64,000 bases of DNA from Ilex aquifolium (lineage: Eukaryota; Streptophyta; Magnoliopsida; Aquifoliales; Aquifoliaceae), in the NCBI GenBank assembly GCA_951799425.1, contig OX637397.1, positions 6,253,001 to 6,317,000 of the forward strand. Direction: 5' to 3'. The notes below the pieces were generated by a model. That model was not told the origin of the DNA. It was given only the letters and a program-made list of their open reading frames with translations, and did no database searches. Shown in pieces: positions 22,480-35,100 of this stretch. Position numbers and translations under genes: made by a program. The stretch's first letter is position 1. Every line of letters starts with the position of its first letter.

Positions 22480-25400
22480 ATGGAAGGAACTGTGTTTACC
22501 CCTGCTTTGGAGGGAATGAAGCATGTCAAGTCTAAGCAAGGGGAACTGCAAACCAAGCCTTTCTTGGATGTGTGCAAACACTTGTTGCCTATTCTAGGTG
22601 TGTTTCATTGCAATTTTCAAACAAAGTGACTTGAACGAAAAACGCCTTCATTATGCATTGTCTCAATTTAGTTCAATGATTCATCACCCACTATGAATTT
22701 AATACATATTGCGGGTGATCTATTATTGAACAAAATCGAGGACGAGTATATCGACAAATATCCGAATCCAATAGTAGTATCCTACTTTCAGCCACTGCAT
22801 AATGGGGAAGTGGAATGCCTGATTCCTACCAAAAAAAAAAAAAACACTGTTATCCTATCACTATAAGATGGTCTGAAAAATCTTTAAGCTTTGTGGCTGT
22901 TGTTGATCTTTTTTGTTCTAAAATTCTTATTTAAGCTTACACTCCATTAAGAAGAAAGAAAATTCTATGGTTATATTGGAATCAATTTGCATTTTAGTTA
23001 ATTCCCCCTGTTGATTTTTAGAATTTAAATTGTTTCTCTTTTTTCACAAGCATGCAAACATTTACCAATTGTCATCCTTAATATTTGTTAGTTTTTGGCT
23101 TGGATTTTGCGATGAATTGAGCTCGTTTAAATTTTGATATCAGATAAATTTGGGGCTGCTATGACGGTAGTGAAATCAGACATCAGCGGTAATATATCGG
23201 TAAAGATATATTTTTCTCATTTATTTTGACTTGCATTCCCTGAATCACAACAAAAATGTCACTACAACCTGTTAGATTGTGCTCATAATATCCAAGGTAA
23301 AGGTGATGCTGCTATAATATATGCATATAGACTTCCACAGAAGTGATGTGAGGATGCAAATCCAGCTACACTGACTATTCAGCAGATAACATGCTTAAGC
23401 CTAGCCATGATTTCCTATTTGGTTTCTGCTAAATCAAGAATAATCAGGAGAAAAACACAAAGGATGTTGGCCTTTTCAGGTCTATCGAATTTGCACTGCA
23501 CATCTCCGGGTCATGTACAACAATCTGAGGTCAGTGTTGTCTGGCTGGCTTGACGAGAGACACGAATTTTATCGCTAACCTTGCCAATACATGAGGTTTT
23601 AGTTTTCTTACAACATCAAGAATGGATTTATATGCAATTCTATGTCTAATTTGAAGTCATCCCAGCCAGAGATTCCTTATGAAGAGGGGATAAATGTGGG
23701 TCTTGAAACATGAACAATTGAACCTTAGAGAATGGTAATAAGGATTGAAGATGAATGCAGATGATAAAGATGGAACCAACATAACAGTTATAGGCCAAGC
23801 AGCACACGTCAGAAATGAAGTTTGGTTTGAAAAACTTCTATCCGTAATACTAATTAGATACGATAACAACTTATAGAATTTCATAAGGGTTTAAATCTGA
23901 TAATATACCTTTTATGAGCATACATATACCTCCTTACACAATGGTAACTTTAGAGAGTAGTTCCATATTACAGTGATTATTTTTTGCATTCTTTGGGTGA
24001 AGGATTGCGAAGAAAATATCAAAACAAGAAAGGAAACATCGTAATTCTGTTTTGAAATAATCTGGATGATTTAATACTCGGACATGTTTGAACTGTCTTC
24101 ACAGGCACTCATCCAGCTTAATATTGATATTTTGAGCTATGTTCGATACCTTTTGTTTTGTCTAATCTGACTGTCATTTAGATCTTAACCTGCACTGTAT
24201 ATGCATCTAGAAGCAACAAATTATTTCTATTTATTCCAGATCTAATCATTTTCATTGTAAAACATTGTAAATTGCCCTCTTTTTTTGTTGCAGAGGTTGG
24301 AAACTAAGTATTCTTCCAATCCGTCCAGATTCCATTACTTGTACAGTTTGGTACAAGCAGAAGTTGAAACAAACACAGCAAAATCATCATCAAGTTGTAC
24401 AAATGGTCTTCTATGGTTGACAAGGTACATGACAAAAAGAAAAGGGAGTGTTCTGTTTCTGAACCATTTATATTTTATCGCATGTACAAATGCTAAGACA
24501 TATATTCAAGGGATTAAAGAATGGAAAGTACCATTACAGATATGAGTGCCTTGAGAGTTAGAAGTGCACATCAATGCAATACCTTGTTGCTGAGATAAAG
24601 TATTCGGGCATTTTTGCAAACAAACTTTGAATGAATTGTTCAATGTCAATTACTCACTGGAATAGTTTTTCCGGTATTAGGTTTAGATATCTGATACCAT
24701 GTTCATAATTCTGCAGATCAATGGATTTCCAAGTGGAGCTGTTTCGTAACTTAGCCCAGAATCAAGATTGGACAATGGCACGTGCTTGTACCGATTCTTA
24801 TGGCAAGACTTTGAAGAAATGGCATGGGTGGCTTGCTTATTCAAGTTTCACTGTAACGTCAGCCTTCTTCATCAAATCATTCAAGTTCTAAATAGAAAAA
24901 AGATGTTCAATAATTTAGAAGTTTTAATACATTAATCTGTTTTAGCAGTGTCACATATTTTTCATACAAAAAACATTAGCATCCTTTGAACGTCTTCAAT
25001 TGTCACTCAGTGTTTCTAAGAGCTTAGTGAATTTGCTGGTTGAATTACATGTGTATTTGTATCTTTTTAAATCGAAATACTTATTTTTTAACTAAGACCT
25101 TTTGACTTTGTATCCATACAATCACAGGTTTGTATCAAGCTTGTTCCGGATAGGAAGAAGTTCCTGGAAGTGATCAGGGGCACAGGGGATATCTATTCTG
25201 ATATGGAAAAATTTAGCACAAACTTTTCACCACTTCTTCGAGATATCCACAAGTTTCTGGTAAGATGCTTGAAGCTGTTGAACCTTCTTTCAAAATCCAA
25301 AATTCATAATAATGTTGAGTTTTAAATTACTGGAAGGTTTGAAGTTTAGGAAATATAGAAGCAGGTCAAGGTAGACTCAGTTTTTTGGTTATGACATTGT

Positions 25401-25896
25401 ATAGTTTGAAGACAGATGGCTCCACTTCTATAGTGGCTTCAAGCAGGAAGATTTATTGTTGGGTGTGTAAGTCTTCTTCCCCCTCCCCCCCAAAAAAAAA
25501 AAAAAAAACCAACATACGCACGTGAGGGGATGGTTCACCTTAAATTATGACTAGGGGATTCTGCACATGGTCACCCTTGTGCATGATTATAAAAGAGTGA
25601 GATAGAGGTGAGGGAGAAAGATATGAGTGAGAGACCAAGAGAGATAAACCATATAGATTATTGAATACAGTTAATAGAGAGTTATGGGTAGTTAAAATGG
25701 AAACAAACAAGAGTACTATGGGTATTTTACATTCGACAAAACCCCTCCCTCTTCCTTTATAATAGTAATAGATAATACAAGAATTTGTGGGGAAAAAAAA
25801 AAGAAGACATCTTTATAATAGGAATTTCAGTTTTGGTTAATACATATTCTTTGGATGCAGGATAGTGTTGGCTTGGACAATATGAAAGCTTTATGA
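22480..25896 (+). CDS. Glycolipid transfer protein (GLTP1-like)
   Basis: Cytosolic carrier that moves glycosphingolipids between membranes. Six exons: 22480-22597, 23144-23199, 24294-24424, 24717-24852, 25128-25259, 25861-25896. All GT/AG, in frame, 202 residues, the family's usual length. Known sugar-binding and pocket residues are in place: D52 and N56 with R59 where animal GLTP has Lys, W99 in NGLLWLTR, and H138 in KKWHGWLA. The C-terminus VGLDNMKAL matches the plant GLTP1 type. The N-terminus (MEGTVFTPALEGMKHVKS) is also typical of plant GLTP1. ACD11 is a related but different subfamily. The gene is convergent with the UBL gene that ends at 26567. Confidence 0.93.
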
Positions 25897-26338
25897 TGAG
25901 AGAGATCTCCTTATGAGTAGCTTTTGCTTTTCTTCTCATTGGTGTCTTACGTCCCTCTCTATCACTTTTTCATGTATTCTTTTGTTTATTCTTTATTATT
26001 CTATTGATATGCATTTAGACAAGAAGCAATACCAGCTCAGCAAAGTGTTCACTTCCTTTTTGCCAGGTTTCATTCAATTTGTTGTGTATTGGTACGAACC
26101 AAAGGGAAAACATAAGGTTTCAACAACCAAAAGTACATACATAGATTTTACTTTTTTTCAACACCAATACAGCAGCCTGCTTATAATATGTCCACAAAAA
26201 AGATTTAAATCAGATGATGGCAGATACCTGATCATAAGTACATACTCTGTATAATCGATAAGCACCAACAATTAGAGACCTTGTGTGCGGATACTTTTGC
26301 CAAAAAGGACAATATTGTAACATGTCTATGGCTCTTCT

Positions 26339-26566
26339 AAAGCAACAACCAAAGCTGTGTTCTTCCGAACATGATAACGGGCCAAAGAAAAGTGATCTTG
26401 GAGTGACTTCTTAGGAGGAACATTTCTTTTAACTGGTTTTTTCATTTTCTTTTCAATCATATGCTTCAGATGATGAATGGTAGTGGAATTTGGAATATAC
26501 CTGGACCAGAATCTCCAGTTTCACACAATTTCTTGGAGTGTAGTAAAGTTGATGGAGTCATTCGAG
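26339..26566 (-). pseudogene. Decayed fifth UBL unit of locus 1
   Basis: Directly past the stop codon of locus 1, the DNA still aligns with the fifth UBL unit of locus 2, but frameshifts and stops break it. It preserves recognisable pieces of the last strand of that unit and ends with a codon pattern like that of locus 2. It is presumably now part of the 3' UTR. Confidence 0.7.
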
Positions 26567-28818
26567 TCAGGTTATGTAAAGAATGCAATCATTCTCAATG
26601 CCGTAACTAGCCAAACTTCGACTATCCTCAAGTTGTTTTCCAAAATACATAAGCTTCTCGGCTTTAACTGGCATGTCCTTTTGATCAAGAATCATGTTCT
26701 TAACATCTCCGACAGTGTTATCTAGGCACAAAACAAGTCTTATGTTATTAACCAATCCCCATCTACATCTCCGAACCAATATATGAATTGTGGGAGGCGA
26801 CAATTTTAAGATAGATTCTTCTTTGATGTCATAACAAGCTAAAGATTCTGAATCCTGAAGTATCTTTCCTGTATATATTAGAACCTGATCACTGACCGAG
26901 AACCCAACCATGCTTCCAACTATAGCTTTGACATCACGAACAGTGTACCAGACCTTAGTTTCAAGTTTCATGATCTTTCCAGCTGATGACATTTCTACGG
27001 AAAATGACAGCACATCTCTTGGATTGAAAACTAAATGAAGGGTTGAATTCCCCTGTATTCCAAGAGAGGCCAGTGTCATGCTATCTTCAAGTAGCTTACC
27101 AGCATAGGTAAGGGTGTACTGACCCACTTGGATCCCCTCTTTGGCCTGAATAAGGAGTTTTAAGTTCTGAATGGTATCATGAGGCTTTGCTTCAACCTCA
27201 ATGGTTTTCTCATTTGATAGAATATTGACCAATAGCCTCAATGCAACTGAAGTTTGGACAACAAGATGGAGAGTGGAGCTATTCTGAATGTCATAATCAA
27301 CTAGCTTTTGGTCATCCTTGAGTAGTTCACCAGCAAAAAATAGCTCCTGAAGATTTTCCGATATGCTTTCCTGGTTACATAACAATGCTTTGACATTCCT
27401 AATTGTCTCAGATCTCTTAGCTTTAAAGGCCACAGTTTTGATGATTTTCATGTATATATTTATCTGCAACAAAACATTAACAGAAACAAAATAATATTGA
27501 AGCACATTAACCCGGGATCAATAAGAAAACTCTGATTTTCTATATACAAATCGGAAAAATTAACAAACAAACAAACCTGAGAAACAATACTTAGGTGCAG
27601 TTTATGCATTTGCAATGGAAAAATATCTTAGAATTAATCTGATTCACACAAACAAGGATTATATTTGGATAAAAGTACTGTTATGGGCAATGAGGACTAT
27701 CAACTTCCAATAAGGAACTTCTAACTTCCATGTAGCAAAAAAAAAAACTCATTCCTACCAAAATCTTTAGGCGAATTTTCTAACTCGCAACCATATATTA
27801 TCATAATATATATAATAGTTTTATGATCATGTACAACGCAGACTACACTGTATACAGCATAAATTAACAAAACCAGCCTTCCAGAGGCAATCCCCCAACC
27901 ACACAACAATGGTTCCAACCTAATTTCTGATATTACACAGTTCAGGAATGATTCTGTAAATGCCTGCCATTTTTTGTTTGGGGGCTTTTAGTGTTGAAGA
28001 ACATTGCATTGATCATCCAAGTAATTCCTCTCAGGAACAAAAATTACAGCTTAGCTTGACACAGTTCTTGTGCTAGACTTGATAGTTGTGTTAGTTTCTT
28101 TCATTTATTTGGAACAACTATTATGTTTATGTATAAGATCACAATCTCCAAAAATTCTCTGGTTCTTCAACTATAAAACAGAATGACAGCAGTTTAGAAA
28201 AACATTCCATACAGTTTTTACACCATTCTATTCCAGGATTTTCAATGGAAAGCAATTCCACAAAAACTCGTTATCATGTTTGCCTGATATTTCCAACAAA
28301 TGATCACAATTGTTTCATAAGGATTAATACCATATTCGCATACTAACATAAGGGTTCTGGTTGAGCAGAGTTTTTTTGTTTTGGTCACATCAGTCTAACC
28401 CATCAAAGAAGCCCAAGATCTACAACTATTCAATCTAAGAAACAACTAAAAACCCATATGATGACCCAAAAGCTTCCACCCAAATCTACTATTTCTTTTG
28501 GTTAGAGAAAATTAAATGCAATGACAGGAAAGAAAAAATCAAGACTTTTAAATCTTCAGAAGAAAAAAAGTGTTTGCCCTTGTTTGATCTCTCTTTGCAA
28601 TGTCTTGTTTTCTCAGCAGCCATGCACGAACACTATACTAAATGAATGAATAAACAAAGTCTAAACCAACAAAAAAACAGAGGTCATATAAAAGTAATAT
28701 TAGCAGAGACCTCTTCTTCTTCTTCTTCTTCTTCTTCAGTAGGGTTGCTGTTGCTGTTGCTGTCGCTGTCGCTGTCGCTGCCGTTTGATGACATTGGTCG
28801 ACCTCCAGGAGATTCCAT
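26567..28818 (-). CDS. Tandem ubiquitin-like repeat protein, locus 1 (four units)
   Basis: Two exons: 28711-28818 and 26567-27463, giving 334 residues. Exon 1 encodes a Ser-Asp/Ser-Asn repeat followed by a Glu run, all written by trinucleotide repeats. Exon 2 encodes four consecutive ubiquitin-like folds (about 37-109, 110-187, 188-262, 263-334), each with the (L/I)xxAG(K/E)xLxD-type loop and the LASYGI-like turn of ubiquitin. None ends in Gly-Gly and no Ile44-type surface can be assumed, so these units should be neither cut apart nor conjugated. A scaffold or ubiquitin-mimic role is an inference only. The start was chosen because the same exon 1 with the same phase-0 donor exists in locus 2. 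Compared with locus 2, the fifth unit has been lost. Confidence 0.72.
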
Positions 28819-29869
28819 GGAGAGCTATGAAACCCAAAATCTAGATATATATAGAAGTCTTGAAGATCAGACTCCAGAATATGAAAGGTTTTTCATGGGT
28901 TTATTAGCGGGGAAGAATTCATGAACTATTTCTCCTGTGTCATACCAGAGGTCGACGAGTTTTTGGCCTTCCCAAAGAGCCAAAACATACATGTTCTATT
29001 CAATTTTTTATTAGCAGATTATCTATGATAAATGAGCAAATTGCACTTTAACCTCTTCAATTATGAATTTTTTCTCACTTTGTCCCCTAAATTATCATAT
29101 TTTTTAATATTGTACCTTCAACCATGTGATTACTTTCACATTACCCAAATGTTTAATGAAAAGTTATTTTATTTTGTCTCTTGACCTATATAATTTTTTT
29201 CACTTTGCCCTAACACAGCAGCAATCTTCGTTCCAAAAAATAATAAACGTTTGTGATTAGAACAATGTAAAATAATCAAAGTAGTTGGGGGGACAATATA
29301 AAACTTCAATAATAAAGTGGGCAAAAAAAAAAAAAAGAGTCATAGTTTTAACCATGAGAACTTTAAGTAGGACCCTTTTCTTTTGTATATAAGTAAATCG
29401 TCAATTATTATTTGTGAATATTCTATCAAAAAATATCCAAAAAAAAAAAATAGATCCATAATATTAACACTAACCTCCTTTTAAAATCGAAATGACCATA
29501 GTTTGTGAAGTCTCCAGCACAAAACATCCTTCAAAACGGTTAGAAGGGGAAAAAAAAAATCATATCCAATTCATAAGATTCTCTTTATAACCATCGTTGA
29601 AAAAACGAGTCGTATTAGTTTAATGTAAATTATATTTTATACACTTGAAGATCCAAATTCTATGTGGTAATTGAACTGTAATTTTTTTTTTTGGCAGAAA
29701 CAATCGATTTTTCAAACTTTAAGTTGTTTTTCTATTAAGTACCCTTTTGTCCAAAATTCATCAACAATTCTGAAAAAGAAAAGCGTCACGTGAACATCAT
29801 ATATGTTAATTGGGAGTTAAGTTAGATTAAGCAACCTCCAATGGTATAATTTATGTCTTCAAATTGTAT
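28819..29869. other. Spacer between UBL locus 1 and a hAT element
   Basis: Probable promoter and leader of UBL locus 1 near 28819-28960, then AT-rich DNA. 29035-29340 carries 'actttgtccc'-type phrases in both orientations like the MITE at 9578-10013, but clear ends were not found. Confidence 0.4.
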
Positions 29870-29877
29870 GTTTTAAC

Positions 29878-30398
29878 AAGAGGTGGCAAATGGGTGGATT
29901 GAGTTTGTTATGGGTTGGGTTAAATTGGATTGGACTAAAATAAATCCAATTAATTTTTCACTCACCTAATAAATGAGTTATAATGAGTTGGGTTTATAAC
30001 GGGTTAAATTAAACCGATTAACCTACAAAATAATTAAAATTCTTAATAGACACATTAGTACATCAAAACACACATATTTGTAGTACACCAAAAAAAAAAC
30101 ATACACACACTAATACATCAAAACACACACAAACTAATACACTAAAAATATACACACCAATACATTAAAATACATACTAATACACAAAAAATAAACACAT
30201 ATACTAACACAAAAACTAAAACACATTTAATAATATAAAAAATACAACATAATGGGTCGGGGGTCGATTGTGGGCTATGGGTTGGTCCGTGAGCCGAGGG
30301 TTGTGGGTCGACCCATGAGTTATGGATCAACCCATGGGTCGTGATTTGGGTCGACCCGTGGGGTCGTGGGTGGTGTATTAGTGTGTGTATTTTTTGTG

Positions 30399-30429
<31 letters not shown>

Positions 30430-30692
30430 TTTGATAGATTAGTGTAATAGTGTGTATTTTTTGGTATATTAGTATATTTATTTAATTTTATTACTTGTGT
30501 TATTTAATAAAAAGATAAATATTTAACCCAATGAGTACCCATTTATAATCCATATTAACCCGCTTAATTAAAATAAATCATATATTATCCAACTCATTTA
30601 GAACCCATATTAATTAATATAGATACCCAACTCATTTATTTATGGGCGAATTAGACTAATTAATGGGTAATGGATTAAAATTATCACCTCTA
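29878..30692. mobile_element. Non-autonomous hAT element, 815 bp
   Basis: Ends AAGAGGTGGCAAAT and (complement) TAGAGGTGATAATT, flanked by a perfect 8-bp duplication GTTTTAAC (29870-29877 and 30693-30700). The inside has 'gggttggg/gggtcgacc' repeats and a GT microsatellite (about 30403-30430). No transposase frame. Confidence 0.9.
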
Positions 30693-30700
30693 GTTTTAAC

Positions 30701-31670
30701 TCATCTTTTGGATTTGAGCCCTTCAATTACTTATGTTGATGCTTTTTTCCAAATTTTACTAAAATATATTTGTCTGGTTCAAGTTTTTTTTTTTTGGAAA
30801 AGTAACTTTTTTCTTCGCATAGATAGCACCGGAGTTCGTTGTCAAGGACATGAACGAGTCCGGTTGGGAGAACACGAGCAAATCCCAAGGTGGGGGAGAG
30901 TTTGTTGGGAGTCTATTGAATGGTTTGGAACTGATTATGATTGGTTAACACTCGATACGAATCCAAAATGACAAAACGGCACGATTGAAACTTCAAAGTA
31001 AAGGCAGCATTGTTGTCTGATGTAACAGCTTTTGGCAAAACCTACGTTGATCTTCTGTATAAGAATTTGACTTGGTTCCATAGTTACTGTGGTTAGACAT
31101 CAGTATTAAACTGATTTACTAAAGTGTAAGTGTGATTAACTTTAAGGAAGAGATCGACGATCCAAATTCTTTTACCCCATTCAGAAAGTCTTTCGTAGGA
31201 GGTGAGAAGGGCCCTTACTCCGTCCCACAGTGTATTACTATCGGCCCTACCAATCTCTTTTGGTATTCTGGGAACATTAAAAACCTGCTGAGCTAACGAA
31301 TCATACTTAGGCTAACAAAAACTTAGATTTTCTCCAGCAAAAACACCTAATGCAGCTGCTTCGGCCAGAGTCAGGGTGAGTCCGGTGAGAGAACCATTTG
31401 TGCAGGCAATTTCTGGCCAGGTTCAGTGGTTCAGTGTTGTTCTGAGTTTGAGTAGAATTGTTCGTTGTAGTTCAGGTGGCAAAGTAGTGGTATCTTTCTT
31501 TCTATTACCAACAACACCCTTCGCCTGCTCCCTCGCCAAAGCAGCATAAGCAGACTTCTATTGTGGGGTTGGACTGAGTTGCAGGGATTTGAAAGCAAAA
31601 GCAAAATGTAATGAGAAGCCCACCAGATGACTTAAAAAACTTCAATCTGTTCACAGGGATGGGAAGGTAA
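30701..31670. other. Spacer with an exon-like fragment near 30822-30953
   Basis: After a T-run and an acceptor-like 'cgcatag', a frame of about 40 codons starting IAPEFVVKDMNESGWENTSK runs to a stop near 30950. It looks like a stray coding exon, but I cannot assign it to a family. The rest of the stretch to 31670 shows no gene; a 99-codon minus frame at 31505-31804 is created largely by the poly-G run. Confidence 0.35.

Positions 31671-31704
<34 letters not shown>
31671..31704 (+). repeat. Poly-G tract, 34 bases
   Basis: An uninterrupted run of 34 G, followed by a purine-rich GGTGG-type stretch. Such runs are very rare in plant DNA and can fold into G-quadruplexes. The true length may be uncertain because of sequencing slippage. 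It lies about 150 bases from the start of UBL-locus-2 homology. Confidence 0.9.
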
Positions 31705-31705
<1 letters not shown>

Positions 31706-32164
31706 GGTGGAACAAAGAGGTTTAGAGGGTGGCGGTGGTGGAGCAGCCTGCCAGTGGTGCGCATTTGATGTTTGTGTGTGTACATATGCTGCATCTCCCG
31801 TCAATTAATGAGACGGATTAAATCAATGTTAAAAGTAGAAGGATAAAATTGAGAAAAAAGAACATGTATTACTATGCAGACATGCATTTAGAAAAGGAGC
31901 AATATTGACCTACAAACCCAAGGAAAAACAAAAGATAGCAACAGCAAGCAAAAGTATAAGTACAAATATGGGCCACCCAAACAACAAAGTAAACAGTACA
32001 TAACTTGATTTTTCTTCTTTCTCAACACCTATAGTACTAACTGTTTTTAATATGTCCACAACAAGATTTAACTAAAAGCAGATGGGGGCAGATACCTGAT
32101 CACAAACCATTAGAGACCTTGCATCCAGGTAGTTTTGCCAAAGAGGATGATATTAGAACACGTC

Positions 32165-35100
32165 TCAACGCTCTTGTAAAGCAACAACCAATACTGTGCT
32201 CTTCCGAATATCATAATCCACCAAACAAAAGTGATCTTGGAGTGCCTTCCCACAGAGGAATACTTCTTTTACCGGGCTTTTCAGTACAGTTGCAATCAAA
32301 ACCTTTAGATTACAAATGGTTGTGGAATCTGGTATACTTGGAAAAAACTCTGTAATTTCAGAGAATTTCATATGGCGCAGTAAAGCAGATGGACAGTACA
32401 GTTGGTGGAGAGTGGAGTGCTTCTGGATGCCGTAACTAGCCAAATCTCGACCATTGTCTAGTAATTTTCCAGCATACACAAGACTCAGGACATTCACGGG
32501 CAAGCCTACTTTATGAAAAATCTTGTTCTTCACATCTTGGACAGTGTCCTGTTGGTACACATCAAGCGTCATGGTTACCCCATTCCATCTCTTAACAAAT
32601 ATCTGAATTGTGGAAGGCACCATTTTTAAGATAGCTTCTTCTTTGATATCATAACAAGCTAAGGTTTTTGAATCCTCAAGTACGTTTCCTGCATATACTA
32701 GACTCTGATCACTGACCGAGAAGCCAACCATGCTTCCAACTATTGCTTTGACATCATGAACAGTGTACAAGACCTTAACTTCAAGTTTCAGGATCTTTCC
32801 AGCTGGCATTTCTACATAAAACGATAACACATCTCTTGGATTGAAAAACAAATGAAGGGTTGAATTCCCTGGAATTTTGAGAGAGGCCAATGTCATGCTA
32901 TCTTCAAGTTGCTTACCATCATAAATAAGGCTGTACTGATCCAAGTGGATCCTCTCTTTAGCCTGAATCAGCAATTTTAAGTTCTGAATGGTATCACGAG
33001 TCTTTGCTTCGACCTCAATGGTTTTCTGCTTTGACGGTATGCTGACAAATAGCGGCAATGCAACTGACTTTTGGATAAAAAGATGGATAATGGAGTTGTC
33101 CTGAATGCCATAATTAGCTAGCTTTTGGTCATCCTTCAGCCATTCACCTGTGAAAAATAGCTCCTGAAGATTTTCTGATATGCTTTCCTTGTCACATACC
33201 AATCCTTTAACATTTCTAACTGTCTCGGATCTCTTCACTTTTAAGGCCACAGTTTTGATGATTTTCAAGAATATAGTTATCTGCGACAAAACATCATAAG
33301 AATTAAAAGAATTATTATTTGAAGGTAATCTATTTGGGACCAATACGACAACCCTGATTTGCTCCATACAACTCTGACAAATTAACAGATAACCCTGAGA
33401 GGCAATAATTGGCTGCAGTTTATATACATGTAGTGGTACAATATCTTAAAATTAATTTAGTCCACAAAGACTGGTTATACTTAGATATGCTGACAAAATT
33501 CCTACGAACAGTTACAGGCAACGTGGACTGTCAACATCCAACAAGGAACTTCCCGACTTCCAAATTGCAAATCACATTCATTTCTACCAAACTCTATATG
33601 CTAAAGTTTCAGTTAATTTTCAATACATGTAATTTTATAAAAGCTATCATAGCATAACGGCCATGTATTTAAACTATCCAAACCAGTCTTCAAGTTGAAC
33701 CCAAAACACTCGACAATAATTCCATTCTAATTCTGTAATCACATTGTTCAAAAGTGATCCTGCAACTTCCAGCCATTGTGTTTTTTTTTTTTTTTTTGTT
33801 TTTTTTGTTTTTTTTTTTGGGGGGGGGGGGGGTGTGTGTGTGTGTGTGAAGACCTTTGCATTGATTCAAGTAATTCCTGTCAATGTGAAGACCTAGAGAC
33901 TCCTTTCCATTTACGAAAAAACCATGGAAAAATAATTTGGTGTCATTTAGGTAGATTTCCATTCCCAATAAAACAAAATTACAGATTAGCTTGACACAAT
34001 TCTTGTGCTAGACTATGTCAGCTTCTATCATTTCTTAGGAACAAAATATGAGTATAAGATATTAATCTTTGATAATTTTTTGGCACTTCAGCAATTAAAC
34101 AGAACTAGACGCAAGTTGCAAACCATCCATACAATCTTCACACCATCCTATGCTAAGATTTTCAATGGAAGTTTAAAGTTGTGCTATTCTAGATAAATAA
34201 CCACCATTGTTCCATAACTTCTTGTTATGATATTTAACAAATAGAACATACTGATGTTTCTATTTTCCTGAACTTTCCAGTAGCCAAAGGAAAAAAAATG
34301 AGTGCAAACTGTTTCATTAAACATGCAAACAGTTTCATTTCACTATAAAATATCCGTCTATACCTTCCAATAAGAACTATAAAAATCCAAACCAAGTCTC
34401 CCATCAAAGAAGCCCAGAATCTATTATTCTGCCATCTAAGAAGCAAGTAAAAACACATATGATGCAACCATAACCACAGTTGTCAATTGCGATTCGTATC
34501 GTGAATCGAAATCCTAAATTCGAGAATCGTGTATCGTAAGATTCAATACAAAATTTGAACAAAAATAAAAAATCATATCTACATATTTAAAATAGGCAAG
34601 ATATTGAATATTGAACATTATTACATTCTAAAAATAATCAATTGACATAATAACGTCGTCTAAATGGAAAGATGCTACCTTTTTGCTTCATTTTCATCTT
34701 TTGTTTAACTATTTTCAAAGTCAACAACTTGAAAAAAAAAATTCATTAAAGAACCATGGCTATTCAAGAACCAAAACAATGACACCAAATACAAATTAGG
34801 TTATAAAAATAAATGGAAAAAGAACAAATAAGAAAATTAATTGAGAAAGAACATACAGGCCAACATTTTGAAACAAAAAATTCGAACCTAACAAACTATC
34901 CATGAAAGAATTGAGAGCAAAAATCTAAGTTTATTTTGAAAAATGGTGACGAGATAGAAAAATCCAATATAAAAAAAAGAAGCAAAAAGGCATGCTAGGG
35001 TTTGCTGACTACTAAGAAAAAGAAGAAGAAGAAGAGGAGGAGGAGGAGGAGACATACCTTCAGCCGATGATGCAAGAGCTTTAGCCGTTACCTTTAGCTT

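Noticed and set aside
28646-28924. Ser/Leu-rich plus-strand frame
   Set aside because: Produced by the trinucleotide repeats of UBL exon 1 read on the wrong strand.
31505-31804. Minus-strand frame with a polyproline run
   Set aside because: The prolines come from the poly-G tract; the rest matches nothing.
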